The notes beneath the pieces were generated by a model, which was not told the origin of the DNA, did not search any database, and saw nothing but the letters and a program-made list of their open reading frames with translations. Below are positions 42,699-51,949 of a stretch of DNA of 64,000 bases, piece by piece (positions within the stretch are counted from its first letter, which is position 1; every line of letters begins with the position of its first letter). The stretch covers positions 62,001 to 126,000 of the forward strand of contig JBAXQM010000005.1 in NCBI GenBank assembly GCA_037131735.1, in the 5' to 3' direction. A program made the position numbers and the translations under genes. The DNA comes from CAIUPE01 sp037131735 (GTDB lineage: Bacteria > Pseudomonadota > Alphaproteobacteria > Rhizobiales > Beijerinckiaceae).

Positions 42699-44101
42699 TG
42701 ATGACGTCGGTTGAAAGCTTTCGTGATCAGGATATCGCCGTCTTCGGATTAGGCGGGTCGGGGCTTTCGACCATTCGCGCTCTGCGTGAAGGCGGCGCGC
42801 ATATCGCGGCGTGGGATGATTCAGAACAATCACGTGACGCCGCGTTGAGTAAAAATGTTCCGCTTGTCGATCTTTCGCAAACGGATTGGTCGGCTTTTCG
42901 CGCTTTGGTCTTGGCGCCGGGCGTTCCGCTCACCCACCCTACGCCACATTGGAGCGTTAAAAAGGCTCAAGCGGCGGGCTTGTCTGTCATCGGTGATATT
43001 GAATTATTTTGTCTTGAGCGCGCGCGCCGCGCACCGACTGCGCCGTTCATTGCGATCACCGGCACAAATGGCAAATCAACCACGACATCATTGATCGCGC
43101 ATCTTCTTGCATCAGCTCAGCGTGACATCGCACTCGGCGGAAATATTGGCACGGCGGTTCTTGACTTACCGCCTCCATCGGCCTCGCTTTATCATGTGCT
43201 CGAATGTTCAAGTTTTCAGATTGATCTCGCCCCATCGCTCGCACCGACAATTGGCGTCTTATTGAATATCACGCCCGACCATCTCGACCGACATGGCACG
43301 ATGGAGAATTACGCGGCAGTAAAGGAACGCCTCGTCGCTTCTGCGGAAACCGCAATCATCGGAATTGACGATGAATGGTGCCAGGCGATTGCTAAACGCC
43401 GACAGGGCGCGGGTCGACCGCTCATAACACTTTCAATGGCGGAGAACGAGGGCAGCGATTATTTGATTGAGGGATCGAGAATTTCTAAACGCACGGGCAC
43501 AGGCTTTACGCCGCTCGTTGATCTCTCATCAATTCCCACCTTGCGCGGCGTGCATAATTCGCAAAATGCAGCAGCGGCTATTGCGGCTGTTTCATCGATT
43601 GGAATTGATCTTGCGACAATCCAAAAAGGTTTAGAGACCTTCCCTGGTCTCGCGCATCGTCTCGAGATTATCGGGCATATTGGACGCGCGGTTGTTATCA
43701 ATGATTCCAAGGCAACCAATGCGGATGCGACCGAAAAAGCTCTGATGTCTTTTCCGGACGGATTGTTTTGGATTGCGGGGGGGCGCGCGAAAGAGGGGGG
43801 TATTGAGCCGCTCAAACCCTTGTTCAATCGTGTTGAGAAAGCCTATCTCATCGGGGAGGCGGCGCAGGATTTCTCGCGAACGCTTAGCAACCATGTATCT
43901 TTCGAGATGAGCGGTACAATGGAAGCTGCGTTGTCGAGCGCGTTAAAACATGCGCAAAACTCGAAAGCCGATGAGCCGGTCATCCTGCTTTCACCGGCAT
44001 GCGCTTCTTATGATCAATTCAAAAATTTTGAAGAGCGGGGTAATCAATTCCGCGCTCTTGTTCAGTCACAAGCCGGCTTTAAACCGCGGGAAAACAGGTG
44101 A
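42698..44101 (+). CDS. murD: UDP-MurNAc-L-alanine:D-glutamate ligase
   Basis: 467 residues. The N-terminal dinucleotide-type fold is IAVFGLGGSGLSTIRAL; the ATP loop is ITGTNGKSTTTSLIAHLL; LNITPDHLDRHGTMENYAAVK and VINDSKATNADAT follow. It adds D-glutamate to UDP-MurNAc-L-Ala. Start is the ATG on the mraY stop. Confidence 0.97.
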   Translation: MMTSVESFRDQDIAVFGLGGSGLSTIRALREGGAHIAAWDDSEQSRDAALSKNVPLVDLSQTDWSAFRALVLAPGVPLTHPTPHWSVKKAQAAGLSVIGDIELFCLERARRAPTAPFIAITGTNGKSTTTSLIAHLLASAQRDIALGGNIGTAVLDLPPPSASLYHVLECSSFQIDLAPSLAPTIGVLLNITPDHLDRHGTMENYAAVKERLVASAETAIIGIDDEWCQAIAKRRQGAGRPLITLSMAENEGSDYLIEGSRISKRTGTGFTPLVDLSSIPTLRGVHNSQNAAAAIAAVSSIGIDLATIQKGLETFPGLAHRLEIIGHIGRAVVINDSKATNADATEKALMSFPDGLFWIAGGRAKEGGIEPLKPLFNRVEKAYLIGEAAQDFSRTLSNHVSFEMSGTMEAALSSALKHAQNSKADEPVILLSPACASYDQFKNFEERGNQFRALVQSQAGFKPRENR

Positions 44102-44104
44102 GTC

Positions 44105-45247
44105 ATGCAATCGCGTCTTGATCGTAACCCGTTGGCTGATTGGTGGTGGACCGTTGACCGCCTCATGTTTGTGCTTGTGATTTTATTGATGGTAACAGGC
44201 ATCGTTTTGGGTCTTGCGGGCAGCCCGCCTGTTGCCGAGCGCCTGGGGTTGCCCACCTTTCATTTTGTTATTCGTCAGGCAATTAATCTTGCGCCGGCTT
44301 TTGTTGTGATGATGGCAGCGAGTTTTTTGACACCGCGCGCGGTGCGTCGAACAGCCCTGGTACTTTATCTTGTCGGCATGGCGCTTGTCGTTGCGACACT
44401 TCTGTTCGGCACAGAAGTAAAAGGGGCCAAGCGTTGGATTACGATTCTCGGCATCGCTTTGCAGCCGTCTGAATTTGTGAAACCGGCATTCATTATTCTT
44501 GTGGCGTGGGCGTTCTCCGAAGGCGGTCGTCGTAAGGACGTTCCCGGGAATCTTTTAGGATTGCTTTTATTGGTTGGCACAATCGGACCGCTCGTCTTAC
44601 AGCCCGATATAGGGCAGACCATGTTGATCGCTATGTCTTGGGCAGGCATCGTCTTTTTATCGGGCCTTCATATGTTCTGGGTCTTTGGTATCGGTGGTAT
44701 CGGTGCTGCCGGTCTATTCGCCGCCTATCAGTTTCTGCCGCATGTGCGCGATCGAATTGATCGATTCCGCAATCCGGAAGCGGGCGATACATTCCAAGTT
44801 GATAATGCGATGCAGAGCTTCATCGAAGGCGGTTGGTTTGGCAAAGGTCCTGGTGAAGGCACAGTCAAACGTATTCTGCCGGATAGCCACACGGATTTCG
44901 TGTTCGCTGTTACGGCTGAAGAATTTGGAATCATTGCCTGTCTCGCGCTTCTCTCTGTCTTTGCCATTGTCGTGTTACGCGGACTTTATCTGGCACGACA
45001 AAATGAAGAGCCCTTCTGCCGTCTCGCTGCCTCTGGCCTCGTCATTCTATTTGGCATTCAAGCCTGCATTAACATGGCGGTTAATGTTCACCTCATCCCA
45101 GCGAAAGGCATGACATTGCCCTTCATTTCTTATGGTGGCTCGTCTTTGATTTCACTCGGGCTCGCCATGGGCTTTCTGCTTGCGGTGACACGGCGTCGTC
45201 CGCGTGCGGATTATGTTGATCGCTTCCGCGCGGAGCAGGATGAATGA
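44105..45247 (+). CDS. ftsW: Septal peptidoglycan glycosyltransferase FtsW
   Basis: 380 residues, SEDS family, about ten membrane segments. GAKRWI, QPSEFVKPAFIILVAWAF, VLLQPDIGQTM-like (here VLQPDIGQTMLIAM) and AINMAVNVHLIPAKGMTLPFISYGGSSLISLGLAMG are typical. It polymerises lipid II at the septum with FtsI. A GGGAAAACAGGTGAGTC stretch precedes the ATG. Four-base overlap with murG. Confidence 0.97.
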   Translation: MQSRLDRNPLADWWWTVDRLMFVLVILLMVTGIVLGLAGSPPVAERLGLPTFHFVIRQAINLAPAFVVMMAASFLTPRAVRRTALVLYLVGMALVVATLLFGTEVKGAKRWITILGIALQPSEFVKPAFIILVAWAFSEGGRRKDVPGNLLGLLLLVGTIGPLVLQPDIGQTMLIAMSWAGIVFLSGLHMFWVFGIGGIGAAGLFAAYQFLPHVRDRIDRFRNPEAGDTFQVDNAMQSFIEGGWFGKGPGEGTVKRILPDSHTDFVFAVTAEEFGIIACLALLSVFAIVVLRGLYLARQNEEPFCRLAASGLVILFGIQACINMAVNVHLIPAKGMTLPFISYGGSSLISLGLAMGFLLAVTRRRPRADYVDRFRAEQDE

Positions 45248-46374
45248 CGGACTCCGTTAAACCGGTCATTCTGCTTGCCGCCGGAGGAACTGGCGGCCAT
45301 TTGTTTCCGGCGGAAGCTCTGGCCGGTGAATTGACGGCGCGTGGTGTCATAATTCATCTCGCCACCGATCATCGCGGCATGGCCTATGGTGGCGCATTTC
45401 CGGCTCTCGCGCGTCATGAAATTCGTGCGGCGACACCATCGGGCAAATCACCGCTCGCTCTTGTGAAGGCGCTTTTTGTTTTGGCGCGCGGAACATTTCA
45501 GTCTTATCGTCTCATTCGGCAGATTAAGCCCGTCGCGGTAATCGGTTTTGGCGGTTATCCGTCTGTGCCGCCAATCATTGGTGCAGTGCTGAATGGCATT
45601 CCGACATTCATCCATGAGCAAAATGGCGTGATGGGTCGCGCTAATCTTTTTGTGGGACGCTTTGTAAAAGCTATTGCGACAGGTTTTGAACGTCCTAAAA
45701 AACTCTCGCAGGCGCTAGCGGCAAAATCTCATTATGTTGGCAATCCCATCCGCCCGCTCGTGCGCGAGGCGATGACAATTGAATATCCGGCATGCGGGCC
45801 GCAGAGTGAATTCCATCTTCTTGTAACGGGCGGCAGCCAAGGCGCGCGGATCATGAGTTCGGTCGTACCGGAAGCGATTGCGTTACTGCCTGCTGAGATC
45901 AAAGCGCGGTTGCGGATAATCCATCAGGCGCGCGGTGATGATCTTGAAGCCGCGCAACGGCTTTACAAAGCGGCAGGCGTTCAAGCGGATATTCGCGCGT
46001 TCTTTGATGATCTCCCGATGAGAATTGCGCAAGCGCATCTTGTTATTGGGCGGGCGGGGGCATCCACCATTGCTGAGCTCGCGGCAATCGGCCGACCGTC
46101 AATTCTTGTGCCCTTGCCGGGTTCGCTTGATCAGGATCAGGCGGCAAATGCGGAGAGCTTGTCAAAGCGCGGTGCGGCCATCGTTATGCCTCAGAAAGAG
46201 TTTACGCCGCAGGCCCTTGCCGACACGCTTTTAAAATTAATCGCGGAGCCGGATCGATTGACCGACTCAAGTCGAGCGGCCAAAAGCGCGGGCATTGCAG
46301 ATGCGGCGGCAAGATTCGCTGCATTGATTGGTAAAGAAATCGGACTGAATTTTTCGAGCGGGTTAACTTCATGA
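45244..46374 (+). CDS. murG: Undecaprenyl-PP-MurNAc-pentapeptide GlcNAc transferase
   Basis: 376 residues, GT28. LLAAGGTGGHLFPAEALA is the acceptor-side glycine loop; PTFIHEQNGVMGRANLF, VTGGSQGARIMSSVVP and IGRAGASTIAELAAIGRPSILVPLP follow. Forms lipid II from lipid I on the cytoplasmic face of the membrane. Starts ATGA over the ftsW stop. Confidence 0.97.
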   Translation: MTDSVKPVILLAAGGTGGHLFPAEALAGELTARGVIIHLATDHRGMAYGGAFPALARHEIRAATPSGKSPLALVKALFVLARGTFQSYRLIRQIKPVAVIGFGGYPSVPPIIGAVLNGIPTFIHEQNGVMGRANLFVGRFVKAIATGFERPKKLSQALAAKSHYVGNPIRPLVREAMTIEYPACGPQSEFHLLVTGGSQGARIMSSVVPEAIALLPAEIKARLRIIHQARGDDLEAAQRLYKAAGVQADIRAFFDDLPMRIAQAHLVIGRAGASTIAELAAIGRPSILVPLPGSLDQDQAANAESLSKRGAAIVMPQKEFTPQALADTLLKLIAEPDRLTDSSRAAKSAGIADAAARFAALIGKEIGLNFSSGLTS

Positions 46375-47786
46375 AACTTCCCACCGAGTTGGGTGCCATT
46401 CACTTTATCGGCATTGGCGGTATTGGCATGTCCGGTATTGCCGAAGTACTGCATAATCTTGGCTATCGCGTGCAAGGCTCGGATGCGAGTGACAATGCCA
46501 ATGTGAAACGCTTACGCGATAAAGGCATCACCGTGTTCGTTGGTCATGATGCGCGTAATGTAGGCGATGCGGAAGTGCTTGTTGTTTCGACCGCGATCCA
46601 GCGTGATAATCCGGAATTGATGGCTGCTCGCGAGCGGCGCATTCCGGTGGTGCGGCGTGCAGAAATGCTTGCGGAATTGATGCGGCTTAAAACCTGCGTC
46701 GCTATTGCCGGCACGCATGGTAAAACAACGACAACATCGCTTGTGGCTACGCTCCTTGTTGCGGGCCAATTCGATCCGACCGTGATCAATGGCGGTATCA
46801 TCAATGCCTATGGCACCAATGCGCGTCTTGGCGATGGCGAATGGATGGTTGTCGAAGCTGACGAGTCCGATGGTACATTTTTGAAATTGCCCGCGGATGT
46901 GGCCATCGTTACCAATATTGATCCGGAACATCTTGATCACTTCAAAACATTTGACGCGATCAAAGAAGCGTTCCGCACTTTTGTCGAAAATCTGCCTTTC
47001 TACGGCTTCGCGGTGATGTGCCTTGATCATCCGACTGTTCAGGAGCTTGTCGGCCGGATCGAAGATCGTCGTGTCATCACTTATGGCGAAAATCCGCAAG
47101 CCGATGTGCGGTTGATGGATATTGATCTTTCGGGTGGCCGCTCGCGTTTTTCAGTTGCCATTCGGGATCGCAAAACAAAGGCATTGACGGTTATCGACGG
47201 TCTCGAATTGCCAATGCCCGGCCATCATAATGCGTTGAACGCCACTGCAGCAATTGCAGTGGCATTTCATCTGGGCATGACGCCAGAAGCCATACGCGCG
47301 GGCTTGAAAACTTTTGGCGGCGTAAAGCGGCGCTTCACCAAAACCGGCGAATGGAATGGCGCGCAGATTTTTGATGATTACGGCCATCATCCGGTAGAAA
47401 TTGCTGCGGTATTGAAGGCGGCGCGGGCGTCGACATCAGGCAAAGTGATCGCCATTGTTCAACCTCATCGCTACACAAGATTGGCGTCTCTGTTTGATCA
47501 ATTCTCGACCTGCTTTAATGACGCGGATTATGTGATCGTTGCCGATACTTATGCGGCGGGCGAACAGCCGATTGCCGGCGCTGATCGTGACTCTCTCGTC
47601 GCCGGATTAAAAGCGCACGGCCATCGCAACGTCATTGCTCTTCCTGACGCGGCTTCGCTCGCTCGTCTCGTCAAGCCTTTGGCGTCAAAGGGTGATTATA
47701 TTGTGTGCCTTGGTGCCGGAAATATCACGCAATGGGCCTATGCGTTGCCAGGTGAGCTGGCGGCGCTTGAACAACAAGGCGCGTGA
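46371..47786 (+). CDS. murC: UDP-MurNAc:L-alanine ligase
   Basis: 471 residues. Nucleotide loop IHFIGIGGIGMSGIAEVL, ATP loop IAGTHGKTTTTSLVATLL, EADESDGTFLKL, NIDPEHLDHF and YGHHPVEIAAVL are MurC signatures. It attaches L-alanine to UDP-MurNAc. Starts by ATGA over the murG stop. Confidence 0.98.
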   Translation: MKLPTELGAIHFIGIGGIGMSGIAEVLHNLGYRVQGSDASDNANVKRLRDKGITVFVGHDARNVGDAEVLVVSTAIQRDNPELMAARERRIPVVRRAEMLAELMRLKTCVAIAGTHGKTTTTSLVATLLVAGQFDPTVINGGIINAYGTNARLGDGEWMVVEADESDGTFLKLPADVAIVTNIDPEHLDHFKTFDAIKEAFRTFVENLPFYGFAVMCLDHPTVQELVGRIEDRRVITYGENPQADVRLMDIDLSGGRSRFSVAIRDRKTKALTVIDGLELPMPGHHNALNATAAIAVAFHLGMTPEAIRAGLKTFGGVKRRFTKTGEWNGAQIFDDYGHHPVEIAAVLKAARASTSGKVIAIVQPHRYTRLASLFDQFSTCFNDADYVIVADTYAAGEQPIAGADRDSLVAGLKAHGHRNVIALPDAASLARLVKPLASKGDYIVCLGAGNITQWAYALPGELAALEQQGA

Positions 47787-48688
47787 TGGATCTGCACGCG
47801 CTTGATTTATCTTCTCTTAAAGGGGCGATCCACTTTGATGCGCCGCTCGCATCTTTATCTTGGTTTCGTGTAGGCGGTCCTGCCGATCTTCTTTTCACGC
47901 CTGAGGATGAAGACGATCTTATTGCGTTTTTGAAGCTGTTGCCGCACTCGGTTCCTCTCTATGTTATTGGGCTTGGTTCAAATTTACTTGTGCGCGATGG
48001 CGGTATACGCGGTGCTGTGATCAGGCTCGGTAAAGCCTTTCAAACCATCACGATTGAATCCGATCATCATATTCGTGTCGGCGCGCAAGCCGCCGATGTG
48101 AAAGTCGCGCGCCTGGCGGCGGAAGCGGGCATTGCGGGCTTTTCATTTTTGCGCGGTATTCCGGGCACAATTGGCGGCGCGTTGCGCATGAATGGCGGCG
48201 CTTATGGCGGCGAGATCAAGGATATTTTTGTCTCGGCACGCGGGATTGATCGCGAAGGCCGCGTGCATAAGTTTGACCATGCCTCGATGGGTTTTTCTTA
48301 TCGTCATACATCAGTTGCGTCAGATATTATTTTCACTGAAGCCTTATTCAAAGGTCAGGCGGGTGATCCCGCAAAGATTCTTGATGAGATGAATGCTATC
48401 ACCGATGCGCGATCATCAACACAGCCTGTGAATACGCGCACCGGCGGTTCGACCTTCCGCAACCCAGAAGGAAAAAAGGCCTGGGAGCTTATTGATCAGG
48501 CAGGATTGCGCGGGCATCGCATCGGCGGTGCTGAAATTTCAAAACTGCATACAAATTTTTTGATTGCGCATGACGGCGCAACAGCTGCTGATCTCGAAAC
48601 GCTTGGTGAAGAGGCGCGGCGTCGCGTTAAAGAGATGACGGGCATCACGCTCGAATGGGAAATTAAAATCGTAGGAGAGCCCGTGTGA
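47786..48688 (+). CDS. murB: UDP-N-acetylenolpyruvoylglucosamine reductase
   Basis: 300 residues from the ATG on the murC stop (a GTG at 47783 is possible). FAD-binding type: FRVGGPADLLFTP, VIGLGSNLLVRDGGI, GIPGTIGGALRMNGGAYGGEI and TQPVNTRTGGSTFRNPEGKKAWELI are MurB signatures, the latter containing the catalytic Ser region. Makes UDP-MurNAc with NADPH. Confidence 0.97.
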   Translation: MDLHALDLSSLKGAIHFDAPLASLSWFRVGGPADLLFTPEDEDDLIAFLKLLPHSVPLYVIGLGSNLLVRDGGIRGAVIRLGKAFQTITIESDHHIRVGAQAADVKVARLAAEAGIAGFSFLRGIPGTIGGALRMNGGAYGGEIKDIFVSARGIDREGRVHKFDHASMGFSYRHTSVASDIIFTEALFKGQAGDPAKILDEMNAITDARSSTQPVNTRTGGSTFRNPEGKKAWELIDQAGLRGHRIGGAEISKLHTNFLIAHDGATAADLETLGEEARRRVKEMTGITLEWEIKIVGEPV

Positions 48689-49608
48689 TGAAACATGTCG
48701 CCGTATTGATGGGCGGGCTTTCAGCCGAACGCAGCGTGAGTTTGAAATCCGGCGCAGCCTGCGCTTTGGCGCTTGAGAGCGAAGGCTATCGCGTCACCCG
48801 CGTTGATGTAGGTCATGATATTTCTGACGCGCTCACACATTTAAAACCTGATGTCGTGTTCAATGCGTTGCATGGCCGTTTCGGTGAAGATGGTATCGTG
48901 CAGGGCATTCTCGAGATGTTGCGCATTCCCTATACGCATTCAGGAGTCTTGGCCTCATCTCTCGCGATGCAAAAGGATCGCGCTAAGTCGGTCATGAAAG
49001 CAGCAGGTGTGCCGGTGGCTGACGGTATTACCATCAGCCGGTTCGAGGCGGCGAAGGCCCATGTCATGCCGCCACCCTATGTGGTGAAGCCGGTCAATGA
49101 GGGGTCGTCCGTTGGCGTTATTCTCGTGCGGGAAGACCGTTCACATCCTCCTCAGGAGCTTGGTCGCGCTGATTGGCCCCATGGCGATATGGTTTTGATT
49201 GAGCGCTATATCCCCGGGCGGGAGTTAACCTGCGCTGTTATGGATGGGCGGGCGTTGGGGGTCATCGATATCCAGCCGGCGGCCGGAAGTTTTTACGATT
49301 TTGAGTCGAAATATGCCAAGGGCGGATCAATTCACGTTTTGCCGGCAAAAATTTTACCGAATATTTACCATCTTGTCCAAAAGCTAGCGTTAACGGCGCA
49401 TCAATCTTTAGGCTGCCGCGGTGTGAGCCGCATGGACTTTCGTTACGACGACACGCCCAATGGTACGGGCGAGGTGGTCTGCCTCGAAGTCAACACCCAG
49501 CCGGGGATGACGGAAACGTCTTTGGTGCCCGAATTGGCTGCCCATGAGGGTATCGGGTTTGGCGGGTTAGTACGATGGATGGTGGAGGACGCGAGCTGCG
49601 AGCGCTAA
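48688..49608 (+). CDS. ddl: D-alanine:D-alanine ligase
   Basis: 306 residues from the ATG at 48688 (TGATG over the murB stop; GTAGGAGAG upstream). ATP-grasp fold: VLMGGLSAERSVSLKSGAACA, NALHGRFGEDGIVQGILEML, VVKPVNEGSSVGVILV and CLEVNTQPGMTETSLVPELAAHEGI. Supplies D-Ala-D-Ala for MurF. The end overlaps the ftsQ start by 34 bases. Confidence 0.97.
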   Translation: MKHVAVLMGGLSAERSVSLKSGAACALALESEGYRVTRVDVGHDISDALTHLKPDVVFNALHGRFGEDGIVQGILEMLRIPYTHSGVLASSLAMQKDRAKSVMKAAGVPVADGITISRFEAAKAHVMPPPYVVKPVNEGSSVGVILVREDRSHPPQELGRADWPHGDMVLIERYIPGRELTCAVMDGRALGVIDIQPAAGSFYDFESKYAKGGSIHVLPAKILPNIYHLVQKLALTAHQSLGCRGVSRMDFRYDDTPNGTGEVVCLEVNTQPGMTETSLVPELAAHEGIGFGGLVRWMVEDASCER

Positions 49609-50534
49609 GGGGGCAATCCGCCTCCAGCGAATTCGCGTTTGTACATCGTGTTCATCATTCTCGCTTTCGCGTTTTAACGTCTCGTTTTGGGTCAGACCCC
49701 CGCTTTCGCGATACGGTTTCCGCTCTCGTCACGCGTATTCCCAAGGGTATCGGCTCAACGCTGACTATCGGGCTGTTTGCCGCGACGCTTCTCTTTAGCC
49801 TTGAACGCGGCGGTCATATTCAATCCTTTCTCGAAGCGCATGGCGATTTGCGGCAAGAAGCCTTGCGACTTGCCGGTTTTGATATTCGTAGCGTCACAAT
49901 CACAGGGCTTCAAACGCTGAACGAGCAGGATGTACTTGCCGCTGCCGATATCGAAGCCGATGACTCGCTGCCTTTCCTTGATGCTGATGCGGTGCGTACA
50001 CGTTTGATGGCGTTGCCGCTTGTGCGCGATGTCACCGTACGCAAATTCTATCCGAATGCGCTCTCTATCGGTATTTCTGAAAATAAGCCCTATGCTTTGT
50101 GGCAGCGCGATGGAGAAGTTTCGATCATCGGATCAGATGGTCGTGTCATTGGTGACATGAATGATGAAGCCTTCGCCAATTTGCCCCTCGTCGTGGGCGA
50201 AGGGGCTGCGGCGCGGGCAACAGAGTTTGTTTCCATTCTCGATGGTGCGCCTGATGTAAAACCGCTTGTAAAAGCAGGTGTTCGCGTGGGTGATCGCCGC
50301 TGGACATTGAAACTCACAAGCGGTCTTGATGTCCTTTTGCCGGAAGAGAATCCATCGGCGGCACTGCAAAAATTTTCAAGTTTTGTGCGTGATCATAAGT
50401 TAACCGATAAAGACATTGTTCTTGTTGATCTGCGCTATCCGGACCGTGTTGTTCTGCGTCTGACCGAGGCTGCTGCTGCGCAGCGCGAAGAGCAGTTGAA
50501 AGCCAAAGCCAAGGCGAAGGGAGGTCCGGCATGA
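49575..50534 (+). CDS. ftsQ: Cell division protein FtsQ
   Basis: 319 residues. A polar N-terminus, one membrane segment (IGSTLTIGLFAATLLFSLE), a POTRA domain (DIRSVTITGLQTLNEQDVLAAADIEADDSLPFLDADAVRTRLMALPLVRDVTVRKFYP) and the FtsQ beta domain (YALWQRDGEVSIIGSDGRVIG, VLVDLRYPDRVVLRL). Periplasmic hub of FtsQLB. The start lies inside ddl; a GGCGGG site is upstream. The end overlaps ftsA (ATGA). Confidence 0.94.
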   Translation: MDGGGRELRALRGQSASSEFAFVHRVHHSRFRVLTSRFGSDPRFRDTVSALVTRIPKGIGSTLTIGLFAATLLFSLERGGHIQSFLEAHGDLRQEALRLAGFDIRSVTITGLQTLNEQDVLAAADIEADDSLPFLDADAVRTRLMALPLVRDVTVRKFYPNALSIGISENKPYALWQRDGEVSIIGSDGRVIGDMNDEAFANLPLVVGEGAAARATEFVSILDGAPDVKPLVKAGVRVGDRRWTLKLTSGLDVLLPEENPSAALQKFSSFVRDHKLTDKDIVLVDLRYPDRVVLRLTEAAAAQREEQLKAKAKAKGGPA

Positions 50535-51856
50535 GCGAGTACGGACCGAGCCTCACGCCGCGTATGCGGCCGATCAATCCGAAACGTACAACCATCGTCT
50601 CCGTGCTTGATGTGGGCACAAGCAAAGTTGTTTGCCTCATCGCCGAGCTTTTGCCGGCTTCAGGCGCTGAGGCGCTCAAGGGCCGTTCCCATAAAGCGCG
50701 GATCATCGGCTTAGGTCATCAACGCGCGCGCGGTATCAAAGGTGGCGCGATTATTGATCTAGAAGCCGCTGAGCATTCGATCCGTCTCGCGATTGACTCC
50801 GCCGAGCGCATGGCGCGCGTCGAAGTGCGATCGGTCATTGTGAATATGACAGGCGGTCGTCTGAAATCAGAAGCCTATAACGCGGAAATCTTCTTGCGCG
50901 GGCAGGGCGTTGCCGATGGCGATATTCGCCGCGTCTTCGAGGCGATGAGTTATACGGGCGCAGAAGCCGGACGTAGCGTTTTGCATTCGCTGCCGACCGG
51001 ATTCTCGATTGATGAAACGCGCCATATTCGCGATCCGCATGGCATGATCGGCGAAAAGCTTGGCGTGGATATGCATATCCTCACCAGCGACGAATATGCG
51101 ATCCGCAATCTGATGCTTGCCGTCGAGCGCTGCCATGTTGGCGTTGAGGCGGTTGTGGCGAGCCCTTATGCGAGCGGTTTGTCCTGCTTGGTAGATGATG
51201 AAGCCGAGATGGGCGTGGCAGTTGTCGATTTGGGCGGCGGCACAACAAGCGTCGGCGTGTTCTCGAATGGTGTTCTTGTTCATGCTGATGCGGTTGCGGT
51301 TGGTGGCAATCACATCACGATGGATATTGCGCGCGGTCTTTCAACGGGCATCAACCATGCCGAACGGTTGAAAACACTTTATGGTTCGACCTTGGCGAGC
51401 CCGTCGGATGATCGCGAAACCGTTGCGGTTGCATCCGTTGATGAAGCGCAAGGCGATCATGTTTATCACATTCCAAAATCTCAGCTTGTTCGAATCATCC
51501 GTCCGCGTGTTGAAGAGATTTTAGAGCTTGTGCGCGATCGGTTGAAGACATCCGGATTTGCAGCGGAAGCGGGACGTCGCATCGTTTTGACGGGAGGCGG
51601 CGCATCGCTAACGGGATTGTCCGAATTGTGTCGAATCGTAATCTCGAAACAAGTTCGAGTCGGTCGCCCGCTCGGCGTGCAGGGTTTGCCGGAAGCCTTG
51701 AAGGGACCTGCTTTTGCAGCGCCTGTTGGGCTTCTCGTTTATCCGCAAGTTGCTGCGCTCGAACATTTCGAGCCGCGCACATCGGGGCTGGCTTTGGGTA
51801 CTGGGACAGATGGGTATTTCATGCGTGTCGGCCGCTGGCTGCGCGAAAGTTTCTAA
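50531..51856 (+). CDS. ftsA: Cell division protein FtsA
   Basis: 441 residues, actin-like ATPase. SVLDVGTSKVVCLIAEL is the first phosphate loop, AVVDLGGGTTSVGVFSNG the second, and IVLTGGGASLTGL the adenosine motif. The C-terminal RVGRWLRESF is the amphipathic membrane helix. Tethers FtsZ to the membrane. Start overlaps ftsQ. Confidence 0.97.
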   Translation: MSEYGPSLTPRMRPINPKRTTIVSVLDVGTSKVVCLIAELLPASGAEALKGRSHKARIIGLGHQRARGIKGGAIIDLEAAEHSIRLAIDSAERMARVEVRSVIVNMTGGRLKSEAYNAEIFLRGQGVADGDIRRVFEAMSYTGAEAGRSVLHSLPTGFSIDETRHIRDPHGMIGEKLGVDMHILTSDEYAIRNLMLAVERCHVGVEAVVASPYASGLSCLVDDEAEMGVAVVDLGGGTTSVGVFSNGVLVHADAVAVGGNHITMDIARGLSTGINHAERLKTLYGSTLASPSDDRETVAVASVDEAQGDHVYHIPKSQLVRIIRPRVEEILELVRDRLKTSGFAAEAGRRIVLTGGGASLTGLSELCRIVISKQVRVGRPLGVQGLPEALKGPAFAAPVGLLVYPQVAALEHFEPRTSGLALGTGTDGYFMRVGRWLRESF

Positions 51857-51949
51857 AGGGGATCGGCACTGCGGCGCGGCGGCCTCGGTGTCAAAAATGA
51901 GTTCAACAAAGGCGCTGCCGGGCGTCGAACCAGAGTAAAGGCGAAGACC